Origin: CAYRVX01 sp964642165
GTDB taxonomy: Bacteria; Planctomycetota; Phycisphaerae; SM23-33
NCBI GenBank assembly: GCA_964642165.1
Contig: CAZXOC010000109.1
Location: forward strand, 1 to 21,933
DNA length: 21,933 nucleotides
Reading direction: 5' to 3'
Position 1 is the first letter of the stretch. The number at the start of each line of letters is the position of its first letter. The position numbers and the translations under genes are program-made. Under the pieces are notes generated by a model that had not been told where the DNA came from, made no database searches, and worked only from the letters and a program-made list of their open reading frames with translations. Of this stretch, positions 8,414-14,384 are shown one piece after another.

Positions 8414-9019
8414 CTAGAGTGTCCGCAGCACGCCGATGACCACGCCCTGGATGTCCACGTTCCGGGCGTAGATGGGCTGGAAGTCGGGGTTGGCCGGCTG
8501 GAGGCGGACGCGGTTCTTCTCCTTGTAGAACCTCTTGAGCGTCGCCTCGCCGTCCTCCAGCAGCGCCACGACGGTCTCGCCGTTTCGGGCGGTGTTGCGC
8601 TTCTCGCAGATCACGTAGTCGCCGTCGCGAATGTGCTCGTCGACCATGCTCTGGCCCGCGACGCGCAGGGCGAACGTCCCGCCGGGGCGGTCGAAGACCT
8701 CCTCCAGGTCGAGCGACTGGGTGTCCTCGACGGCCTCGATGGGCTCGCCGGCGGCGATGCGCCCCACCATGGGCAGCCGCGTCGGGCGGTCCTCGGGGAA
8801 CTCGATATCAGGGTCCAGTTGCAAAGAGCGAGCCTTGTGCTTGCCGCCGCGATGCAGCGCCCCTTTTCTTTCGAGAGCTTCGACGTGCTCGAAGACGGTG
8901 ACCTTGGTGAGGTGGAGATGGTCGCCGATCTCCTGTAGCGTCGGGGAATAGCCCCGGCGACTGCGGTAGGCGCGAATGAACCGCAGGATGTCCAGTTGCC
9001 TCGGCGTGACGTTCACCAT
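8414..9019 (-). CDS. lexA: LexA repressor, SOS response regulator and self-cleaving peptidase
   Basis: A 201-residue full-length LexA. The N-terminal winged helix (TPRQLDILRFIRAYRSRRGY, then SPTLQEIGDHL, about residues 5-65) binds SOS operators; the C-terminal S24 peptidase domain carries the autocleavage site A90-G91 (GRIAAGEPIEA), nucleophile S124 (VAGQSM) and general-base K162 (EATLKRF). RecA filaments normally trigger its self-cleavage. The ATG at 9019 has AGGAG about 8 nt upstream. The family identity is clear; all catalytic residues are present. The start lies inside a longer minus-strand open frame (8808-9482) in a different phase, so lexA is probably translated from a transcript starting near 9642. 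No other known SOS gene is in the window. Confidence 0.97.
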   Translation of the reverse strand: MVNVTPRQLDILRFIRAYRSRRGYSPTLQEIGDHLHLTKVTVFEHVEALERKGALHRGGKHKARSLQLDPDIEFPEDRPTRLPMVGRIAAGEPIEAVEDTQSLDLEEVFDRPGGTFALRVAGQSMVDEHIRDGDYVICEKRNTARNGETVVALLEDGEATLKRFYKEKNRVRLQPANPDFQPIYARNVDIQGVVIGVLRTL

Positions 9020-9482
9020 GTTCGATCTCCTCTCCGGCGTCCGGCGCCGTCAGGGCGTAACCCCGCCCGGCCGCGATCCGCGTGCCGCGTCGGCTGGCCA
9101 TGGCCACATCGGCCACGTCGGCCGATGACTCCGCCAGGACCGCCTCGCCGGCCGCTGCCGCGCCGTCGGCCCGCGCGCCCGGCTCGGCGCCGAGCGGCTC
9201 GGGCGCCTCGGTCCGCCCGACGCGGCCGAGGGCCGCTCGCAGGAAGGCCATCGCCTCCCGAAGCCGCGCGACCAGGGGCCGGGGCCTCGGCCTCGGCCTC
9301 GGCGGGGCGGCCTGCGGCGGGCGAATGCCGCCGGGGCCGAGGCTGACCAGCGGAATCTCCCGCGCGTCCCGCCGCGCCGGCTTCGCCTCGGGCCGCTCCT
9401 GCGCCAGGGGCGGACACGACCGGGGCCAGGTGCTCACGAACTCTCCGCCGGGGCCGAACTGGCACAACGGCACGTCCATCAT
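8808..9482 (-). CDS. Probable unrecognised gene overlapping the start of lexA out of frame
   Basis: From ATG 9482 (AGGAAAGG about 10 nt upstream) this frame has very high G+C at third codon positions down to the lexA start, the signature of true genes here, while the two other minus frames do not. The product contains two similar segments, PLCQFGPGG near residue 5 and PLVSLGPGG near residue 45, then a Pro-Arg-rich stretch and a helical Ala/Glu-rich part (VARLREAMAFLRAALGRVGR). The frame continues 212 nt into lexA, where it is probably not selected. Either the protein really overlaps lexA, or a sequencing or natural frameshift hides an earlier stop: in another frame a TGA overlaps the lexA ATG (9013-9015). 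No family is recognised. It lies between the promoter at 9649-9677 and lexA, so it is likely co-transcribed with lexA. Confidence 0.45.
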   Translation of the reverse strand: MMDVPLCQFGPGGEFVSTWPRSCPPLAQERPEAKPARRDAREIPLVSLGPGGIRPPQAAPPRPRPRPRPLVARLREAMAFLRAALGRVGRTEAPEPLGAEPGARADGAAAAGEAVLAESSADVADVAMASRRGTRIAAGRGYALTAPDAGEEIEHGERHAEATGHPAVHSRLPQSPGLFPDATGDRRPSPPHQGHRLRARRSSRKKRGAASRRQAQGSLFATGP

Positions 9483-9648
9483 GATCCGACCGCCTTTCCT
9501 GCCCAGGCTGCCGGATCGCCCGGAAGCCCGACCCCGCCACCCGCCGGTGACGGAATCGACCGCTTCCTCGGCCGCGACAGCCAGCTCGTTCCCAGCGTTG
9601 ACTCCAGCGACCGGCTGTTTCTCGTGTTTTTGGTCTCTGTTCGCATGA

Positions 9649-9677
9649 ATTCTAGTCTAACATCGGCCTAACGTCAA
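9649..9677 (-). promoter_or_regulatory. Sigma70-type promoter for the overlapping gene and lexA
   Basis: On the minus strand: -35 TTGACG (9672-9677), a 17-bp spacer and -10 TAGAAT (9649-9654), each 5 of 6 to consensus with ideal spacing. The spacer carries the direct repeat GTTAG-N6-GTTAG (11-bp period, one helical turn), a possible repressor site. GTTCATGTTC lies just upstream of the -35 (9681-9690 on the plus strand), preceded by an A-tract. The predicted start of transcription is near 9642, leaving a leader of about 160 nt. Confidence 0.6.
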
Positions 9678-9960
9678 GCCGAACATGAACCTTTTTTGGG
9701 GCGAGTCCCGCGTGCCGGGCGGGCTGCCGAGGCAGGCCACGAGGCCGTCCTGGGTCGGCGGGATGCAACATCTTGGGTGTCTCCCGGAGCCGGGCACCAT
9801 AGATGGCCTTGCCTGTATCGACTGGGCGGAGGCGATCTCTTGACCGAATCTCCCGGCGGTGCGGGCCGCGCGAGTTACCGCTCGGCGGGCGGCGGATCGC
9901 CCCGGCAGGCAGGTTGCTTTGGCCGAAAGGGTTGAGCCTCTCGCGACGGGGCCGGCGCCG

Positions 9961-9990
9961 GGCCGCGGGCGCGCAGGAATTCCCGCGGCC
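9961..9990. repeat. Inverted repeat, 9-bp perfect arms
   Basis: GGCCGCGGG (9961-9969) and CCCGCGGCC (9982-9990) are perfect reverse complements with a 12-nt loop. This is the first of three hairpin-forming repeats in 136 bp of gene-free DNA. Confidence 0.6.
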
Positions 9991-10005
9991 GACGGGAAAG
10001 GGGGA

Positions 10006-10039
10006 GCGGCATGGCGCACGGGGGTGTGCGCCATGCCGC
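10006..10039. repeat. Inverted repeat, 14-bp perfect arms with 6-nt loop
   Basis: GCGGCATGGCGCAC (10006-10019) and GTGCGCCATGCCGC (10026-10039) are perfect reverse complements around GGGGGT. No T-run lies on either side. Its shape (GC-rich arms, short asymmetric loop) is like a REP-type dispersed palindrome, but copy number cannot be judged from this window. Confidence 0.75.
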
Positions 10040-10051
10040 CGACTGCGTCAC

Positions 10052-10096
10052 GTTCCGTCCAAGTTGGCTTCCGGGGGGGGTAGGGTTGGACGGAAC
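10052..10096. repeat. Inverted repeat, 11-bp perfect arms with 23-nt loop
   Basis: GTTCCGTCCAA (10052-10062) and TTGGACGGAAC (10086-10096) are perfect reverse complements. The loop includes a run of eight G. It lies 31 bp beyond the stop of the minus-strand coiled-coil gene, so it and the 14-bp repeat next to it may form that gene's transcript end. Confidence 0.7.
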
Positions 10097-10127
10097 TTTC
10101 CAAGGTCCTCAGGGCATGGGTAAAGGG

Positions 10128-10421
10128 CTATGGAGTATCGGGCCCGTCTCCTTTCAGGTCGTCAAGGTCGCGTCGGTGTCGGCTCTCGAGCATCTGTCTC
10201 AGGTAGCGGTTCTCCCTCCGCGTGGCTTCCAGGTCGAACAGCAGGTACTTGACCTGAAGCCGCAGGTGGTCCAGCGCGGTCTGCAGGGAGTCCTGCCGGC
10301 GGGCCCCCTCGGCGTGGTACGTGCCGATCTGGGTGCCCGGTGCCGGCTGACCCGCAAAGGGGGAAGCCGTGATCGTCCGGATCAGGTCGTCCAGTTTCCT
10401 TTTCAAGGCCGCCTCGCTCAT
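10128..10421 (-). CDS. Small coiled-coil protein of unknown function
   Basis: The ATG at 10421 has GGAG about 10 nt upstream and gives 97 residues starting MSEAALKRKLDDLIRTI. A longer in-frame start at 10517 would add a cysteine- and arginine-rich stretch that does not look like protein. The middle (about residues 17-40) is probably loose (ASPFAGQPAPGTQ); residues 43-85 form a heptad-like helix (LQTALDHLRLQVKYLLFDLE, then ATRRENRYLRQMLE) suited to dimerisation. There is no signal peptide, so it is probably cytoplasmic. No family is recognised; the helix resembles the coiled part of small regulators, but no DNA-binding motif is visible. It stands alone between gene-free stretches, with a 15-bp palindrome 147 bp upstream. 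Confidence 0.65.
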   Translation of the reverse strand: MSEAALKRKLDDLIRTITASPFAGQPAPGTQIGTYHAEGARRQDSLQTALDHLRLQVKYLLFDLEATRRENRYLRQMLESRHRRDLDDLKGDGPDTP

Positions 10422-10567
10422 GGCAGCGTGCTCCACACGTCTGCACCGCGGGCCGGCGGCGGAACACCCATTCCGCTGCAACCCATCGGTGGACACGGGG
10501 CTCTCCGCCCCGGACACCCACTCCAGTCAGCAACGCCCATGCCACGCGGCCGATCCGCCTCGCCCCG

Positions 10568-10582
10568 ACACGCATTGCGTGT
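10568..10582. promoter_or_regulatory. Perfect 15-bp palindrome, possible operator
   Basis: ACACGCA-T-TGCGTGT is a perfect 7-1-7 inverted repeat, followed on the plus strand by AAATTCTTGGACAAAAAC, an unusually AT-rich patch for this DNA. It lies 147 bp upstream of the small coiled-coil gene. The size and symmetry fit a dimeric regulator's site; the regulator is unknown and no -35/-10 pair could be fixed beside it. Confidence 0.4.
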
Positions 10583-10887
10583 AAATTCTTGGACAAAAAC
10601 AGCCTACATCGACAGGTGCCCGCGCGATAGTCCGGGGAGGCTGTGCGGTCTGTAGCGGGGCGTTTTCGCAAAGCAACACCCGCGCCAGGCAAGAGATGCC
10701 GATCGGGCCTGCCCTACTTCCCCGACGGCGCGTTTCCCGGACACACCGTATGTTTACCAGAAACAACGATGTCTCCGATTCTAGACATGGGGTGCCGGTC
10801 TCTGCGACGGAGGCACCGCCGGCGCTCGTCAGCGGGGGATCGGCTCGCCCGTTGGCAGGGGGCGAAGCGCCGCCGTTCCGGTGGGTC

Positions 10888-10906
10888 CCCTCGGCCGCGC
10901 CGAGGG
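10888..10906 (-). terminator. GC hairpin downstream of the minus-strand sulfatase
   Basis: CCCTCGGC (10888-10895) pairs perfectly with GCCGAGGG (10899-10906) around a 3-nt loop, 31 bp after the stop codon of the sulfatase. No T-run follows on the minus strand. It is a possible transcript end, as for the other T-less hairpins in this window. Confidence 0.35.
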
Positions 10907-10937
10907 CGTGCCGGCGCCGGCCGGCAGGCCGTCGCGG

Positions 10938-12392
10938 CTACGTTCCGGTCGGATGCTTCTCGAGGAACTCGGCGTGGTGGGCTCGGCCGGTCTCGCGGAG
11001 GCGCTGGCAGTAGCTCTCCAGGCGGTCGCGGGTGTGGAACGGGCCGCCCTCGCGCAAGACCGTCCACAGGGGGTCCTCGCGGAAGTCGCTGGTGGCCATC
11101 ATCTCGGCGGTCCACTGCTCGAGCAGCGCCTGGCCGTGGTCGGCCAGGGCGGGCTGGGCTTCGGCGAGGTCGTTCAGCTCGTGGGGGTCCTCGGTCACCT
11201 CAAAGAGCATGCGGGGGCGCAGGTTCTTCAGCCCCGTGTGGTACGCGCGGAGGAGCATGTAGTCGCCCCATCGCACGGAGCGCATGCAGGACCAGCAGTT
11301 CTGGCTGGCCACCACGTAGTCGCGCCCCCGGCTCTCGCCCGCGCGGAAGGCGTCGGCGAAGCCGCGCCCGTCCCAGTAGTCGGGCACCTCGCCGCCGGCC
11401 AGCTCGACGAACGTCGCGGCGACGTCCGTCTGGTAGTGCAGGGCGGTGTCGACGCGTCCGGCCTGGCTGACGCCGGGCCAGCGGACGATCATCGGCACGC
11501 GGCTGGTGACGTGGTCGGCGACGCTGTGGTCGCCGATGACGCCCAGCTCGCCGAGGTTCTCGCCGTGGTCGCTGGTGATGATGACGACGGTGTCGTCGAG
11601 CACGCCCTTGTCGGCCAGCGCCTCGAGCACGCGCCCGCACCACTGGTCGGCGTAGCGGATGCCGCAGTCGTAGCCGTCGATCCACGTCTTGTAGTCGTCC
11701 ATGGACGTGACCTGGTCGGGCTGGCGCGCCGAGTGGACGGGCCGCCCGTAGCCGCCGCACGGCTCCTGCGGGGTGCCCGGGCCGAAGCTGTTCCACTGCT
11801 GCCGGCGCAGCTCCTCGGTGTACCAGGTCTCGATCGGCTCGTCGGCGAAGGGGTTGCCGAACTCGGCTGGCGCGCGGTAGGTCGTGTGGGGGTCCCAGCA
11901 GTTGATGTGCAGCAGCCAGTCGTCCCTCTCGGCGTTGCGCCGGATCCAGTCGAGGGCGTGGGGGAAGACCTCCTCGGCGCTCTCGCTGCCGCCCTTGCCG
12001 GTGTTGACCATCTCGCGCCAGCCGTCGCAGAACCACCACGCCGAGTGCCGCTCGGCGAAGGGGCTGACGGAGACGGGGTAGAGCCCCTGCCGGCGCAGCA
12101 GCCAGATGAGGCCGCTGCGCTGCTGCATCCACCGGAAGCCGCGCTCGCGCCCGATGGGCCTGAGGTCCGCGGCGAGCCCGCCGTGGTTGACCACGCCGGT
12201 GTGGATGCCGAAGCGCCCCATGAACATGCTGGCCCGGCTGGGCAGGCAGGGGGCGTCGGAGACGTAGCACTGGTCCAGGCGGACGCCCTCGGCGGCGATG
12301 CGGTCGATGTTCGGCGACGTGTCGCGAAGGTAGCCGTAGCAGCCCAGGTGGTCGGCCCGAAGCGTGTCAATGTCCAGGTACAGGATTCGCAT
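10938..12392 (-). CDS. Formylglycine-dependent sulfatase without signal peptide
   Basis: A 484-residue sulfatase whose sequence begins directly with the core strand (MRILYLDIDTLRADHLGCYG), so no export signal precedes metal-binding D7 and D9. The maturation motif is C49-L-P-S-R-A-S-M-F-M-G-R. Other family landmarks are WDPHTTY (D167, H169) and SDHGENLGELG (D275, H276). The ATG at 12392 follows GAGGAG about 9 nt upstream. The protein should act in the cytoplasm, on imported oligosaccharides or monosaccharide sulfates, unless it is exported by an unrecognised route. It is transcribed away from the fucosidase operon from a shared 186-bp intergenic region. It is only distantly similar to the sulfatase at 1045-2511 (different signal status and motif surroundings), so the two probably hit different sulfate positions. 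The substrate is inferred from context only. Confidence 0.92.
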   Translation of the reverse strand: MRILYLDIDTLRADHLGCYGYLRDTSPNIDRIAAEGVRLDQCYVSDAPCLPSRASMFMGRFGIHTGVVNHGGLAADLRPIGRERGFRWMQQRSGLIWLLRRQGLYPVSVSPFAERHSAWWFCDGWREMVNTGKGGSESAEEVFPHALDWIRRNAERDDWLLHINCWDPHTTYRAPAEFGNPFADEPIETWYTEELRRQQWNSFGPGTPQEPCGGYGRPVHSARQPDQVTSMDDYKTWIDGYDCGIRYADQWCGRVLEALADKGVLDDTVVIITSDHGENLGELGVIGDHSVADHVTSRVPMIVRWPGVSQAGRVDTALHYQTDVAATFVELAGGEVPDYWDGRGFADAFRAGESRGRDYVVASQNCWSCMRSVRWGDYMLLRAYHTGLKNLRPRMLFEVTEDPHELNDLAEAQPALADHGQALLEQWTAEMMATSDFREDPLWTVLREGGPFHTRDRLESYCQRLRETGRAHHAEFLEKHPTGT

Positions 12393-12433
12393 CGATTCGG
12401 CTCCTCAGATCGGTTCGGCCGGGACAGGGCGAC

Positions 12434-12462
12434 AGGATAGCGTCCGCCGCGGCGTCCCGCAA
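12434..12462 (-). promoter_or_regulatory. Likely promoter of the minus-strand sulfatase
   Basis: On the minus strand: -35 TTGCGG (12457-12462), a 17-bp spacer and -10 TATCCT (12434-12439). The -10 is a good high-GC-organism box; the -35 keeps only TTG. The predicted start is near 12427, giving a leader of about 35 nt that contains the GAGGAG site. Confidence 0.45.
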
Positions 12463-12479
12463 CCGGGGGCGATTTGGGT

Positions 12480-12508
12480 TTGACCGCCCTGCCGCCGGGC
12501 GCCAGAAT
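12480..12508 (+). promoter_or_regulatory. Likely promoter of the HTH-pseudoATPase gene and perhaps the fucosidase operon
   Basis: TTGACC (12480-12485), a 17-bp spacer and CAGAAT (12503-12508). Its -10 shares AGAAT with the lexA-operon promoter. It is back to back with the sulfatase promoter, the two -35 boxes being 17 bp apart, so one regulator bound between them could control both directions. Confidence 0.4.
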
Positions 12509-12578
12509 GATGGACGGCGACGCGGCGGGGCAGGCAGTGGCGGGCTTTGCCCGCGAGCAAACGGAGGAGGCACAGGCG

Positions 12579-14324
12579 ATGGAGAAACGGCTGTTCACGA
12601 TCGACCAGGTTGCCGATCTGCTCGGGGCCGACGCGGGCGAAGTCCGGCAGTGGATCCGCCAGGGATGGCTGCCCGCGCAGCAGCTTACCGACGGCTCGAG
12701 GCGCATCTCCGAGCTGGGGCTGGTGGAGTTCCTCAAGGGGCGCGGCATCGACCTCGAGGAGTTGATGGGCTCGGCGGGGCAGGGCGAAGGCAGCCGGGAC
12801 GCGCAGGGCGCCGAGCCGGCCGCCGCGCCGACCGAGGAGCCCGTGCCGGTCGGCGACGACGAGGCTGCCGATCGCGCGGCCCGCGAGATGCTGACCGAGC
12901 CGCCCGCGGACGAGGAAGCGCCCGACGAGGAGGCTGCCGTCGACGAGGAAGTCGAGGCGGAGGAAACCGCCGCCGAGGAAGCCGCCGTCGACGAGGAAGC
13001 CGCCGTCGACGAGGAAGCCCCGGCCGAGGAAACCGGCGCGGAGGAAGTTGCGGCCGAGGAAGCCCCGGCCGAGGAAGCCCCCGCCGAGGAAGCCGCGGCG
13101 GAGGAAGTTGCGGGCGAGGAAGTCGCGGGCGAGGAAGTCGCCGCGGCGGAGGCCCCGGCCGACGCGGCCGCGCAGGTCGCCCAGGCCGTCCTGCGGGACG
13201 CCGTCGAGCTCGGCGCCAGCCGCGTCCACCTCGAGCCTCGGGCCGACGGCTTGGCCCTGCGCCTGCGGATCGGCGGGCTCCTGCGGGACAAGCCGAACTT
13301 CCGTCTCCGCCTTCCGGAGGGGCTCGCGCCCCGCCTGGTGCGTCACCTGCTGGCGCGGGCGGGCCTGGGCGAGGCCGACGCCGCTCGCCCGCAGGCCGGG
13401 CGGTTCTCCCTCCCCGTCGAGGGGCGAACGGTGGGGTTCGACCTGTCGGCCTTCCCGACGACGACGGGCCCGCGGCTGGTCCTGGCCGTGCGCGACGCCG
13501 ACGTCCCGCCGCCGGACCTGGGGCAGTTGGCCCTGGCGCCGGAGGCCCGGGAGCGCCTGGAGCGCGGGCTCGGCGCGCCCGGCGGCGCGCTGGTCGTCGC
13601 GGCGGCGCTGCCTCGTGCGGGGATGGCCGAGGCCCTGGGCGCCCTGGCGGGGGGCCTGTCGGCCTCGGGGCGGGCCGTCCTGGCCGTCCAGGCGCCCGGC
13701 GCCGAGGCGCTGGCCGGCTCCTGCCGGTCGCAGACCGACCCGCTGGCGGGGTACAGCTTCGCCCAGGCGGCGCGCGGCCTGGCGGGCCAGGACGCCGACG
13801 CGATCGTCCTTGGGCAGCTTCGCGGGCCCACGACGGCGACGGCGGCCGTCGAGGCGGCGCTGGCGGGCAGCACGGTCGTGGTCGGCCTGCGCGCGGCGGG
13901 CGCGGCCGAGGCCCTGGCGGACCTCGCGGCGATGGCCCTCGAGCCCTGGGCGCTCGCTTCGGCGCTGAAGGCCGTCGTCGTCTGCCGCACCGTGCGGCGG
14001 CTGTGCGATCACTGCAAGCGCGCCGGCGAGACGCCCGACGAGCTCCCGCCGGCACTTCCCCTGCGCCGCGAGCAGCTCGGCCCGACGCTCTACCAGCCGG
14101 TGGGCTGCGAGCGCTGCGGCCAGATGGGCTACGTCGGCACGGTCCCCCTGGCGGCGCTGGTCGTGCCCGGCGCGGCCGTGCTCGATCTGGTCCGCCGGCG
14201 CGCCGACGTCGCCGCCTTCGCGGCCGCGCTGCGGGACGCCGGCGCGGTGTCCCTCGCCGAGCCGGCCGCCGAGAAGCTCCGCGCCGGGCAGACCTCGCTC
14301 GAGGAGGTCGCGCGCGCCCTGTGA
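12579..14324 (+). CDS. Excisionase-type HTH domain fused to a degenerate GspE/PilB-like ATPase
   Basis: The ATG at 12579 follows GGAGGAGG about 8 nt upstream; 581 residues. Residues 3-60 form a MerR/excisionase-type helix-turn-helix (FTIDQVADLLGADAGEVRQW, then IRQGWLPAQ). Residues about 84-198 are an Ala/Glu linker with tandem EEAAVD, EEAPA and EEVAG units. Residues about 199-300 match the N2 region of secretion ATPases (DAVELGASRVHLEPRADGL). In the ATPase half, the Walker A position reads GALVVAAALPRAGMAE (336-351) with no GK[ST]; the Walker B position reads DADAIVLGQLRG (405-416), with Gln where the family has the catalytic Glu; and the His-box histidine is replaced (VVGLRAA). The zinc site is kept: C476-x-x-C479 and C510-x-x-C513. 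It is thus probably an inactive partner or regulator of type II secretion/type IV pilus assembly, or a diverged DNA-linked protein. Family placement is by position-wise comparison from memory. Confidence 0.8.
   Translation: MEKRLFTIDQVADLLGADAGEVRQWIRQGWLPAQQLTDGSRRISELGLVEFLKGRGIDLEELMGSAGQGEGSRDAQGAEPAAAPTEEPVPVGDDEAADRAAREMLTEPPADEEAPDEEAAVDEEVEAEETAAEEAAVDEEAAVDEEAPAEETGAEEVAAEEAPAEEAPAEEAAAEEVAGEEVAGEEVAAAEAPADAAAQVAQAVLRDAVELGASRVHLEPRADGLALRLRIGGLLRDKPNFRLRLPEGLAPRLVRHLLARAGLGEADAARPQAGRFSLPVEGRTVGFDLSAFPTTTGPRLVLAVRDADVPPPDLGQLALAPEARERLERGLGAPGGALVVAAALPRAGMAEALGALAGGLSASGRAVLAVQAPGAEALAGSCRSQTDPLAGYSFAQAARGLAGQDADAIVLGQLRGPTTATAAVEAALAGSTVVVGLRAAGAAEALADLAAMALEPWALASALKAVVVCRTVRRLCDHCKRAGETPDELPPALPLRREQLGPTLYQPVGCERCGQMGYVGTVPLAALVVPGAAVLDLVRRRADVAAFAAALRDAGAVSLAEPAAEKLRAGQTSLEEVARAL
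12909..13136 (+). repeat. Acidic low-complexity tandem repeat inside the HTH-pseudoATPase gene
   Basis: This is DNA coding for Glu/Ala-rich units. It includes two exact 18-nt tandem copies encoding EEAAVD (12975-13010), EEAPA units of 15 nt and EEVAG units of 15 nt. The period-3 structure around GAGGAA also opens long antisense frames here. Length variation by slippage is likely between strains. Confidence 0.7.
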
Positions 14325-14384
14325 GGCGGGCGCCGCGACGTGCCCGGCGGCCCGGAGCAACCGGGAAGAAGAAAGGCAAGAGGC

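Larger units (their letters stand above)
9483..10127. other. Gene-free stretch with the lexA-operon promoter and several inverted repeats
   Basis: About 160 nt of putative 5' leader, the promoter at 9649-9677, and then roughly 430 bp with no credible coding frame. The right half carries three strong inverted repeats (9961-9990, 10006-10039, 10052-10096), listed separately. A T6 run on the plus strand (9692-9697) gives an A-tract upstream of the minus-strand -35 box. Confidence 0.55.
10422..10937. other. 516-bp gene-free stretch with two palindromes
   Basis: This lies between two minus-strand genes. It holds the 7-1-7 palindrome at 10568-10582, next to the only AT-rich patch in the region (10582-10602), a weaker inverted repeat (ATGTCT/AGACAT, 10769-10788, 8-nt spacer) and the hairpin at 10888-10906. 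No credible coding frame was found. Confidence 0.5.

Noticed and set aside
9013..9540. A 175-codon minus-strand frame ending with TGA over the lexA ATG
   Set aside because: The overlap with lexA is attractive, but the composition (Arg, Gly, Ala) and low third-position bias mark it as non-coding; only its TGA may matter if the neighbouring frame is shifted.
9657..10103. A 148-codon minus-strand frame in the gene-free region
   Set aside because: It has no ribosome binding site, runs through the perfect inverted repeats, and its composition is not protein-like.
14325..14384. A separate promoter for the GH95 gene
   Set aside because: No acceptable -35/-10 pair was seen in the 60-bp gap; the ribosome binding site is the only supported element.
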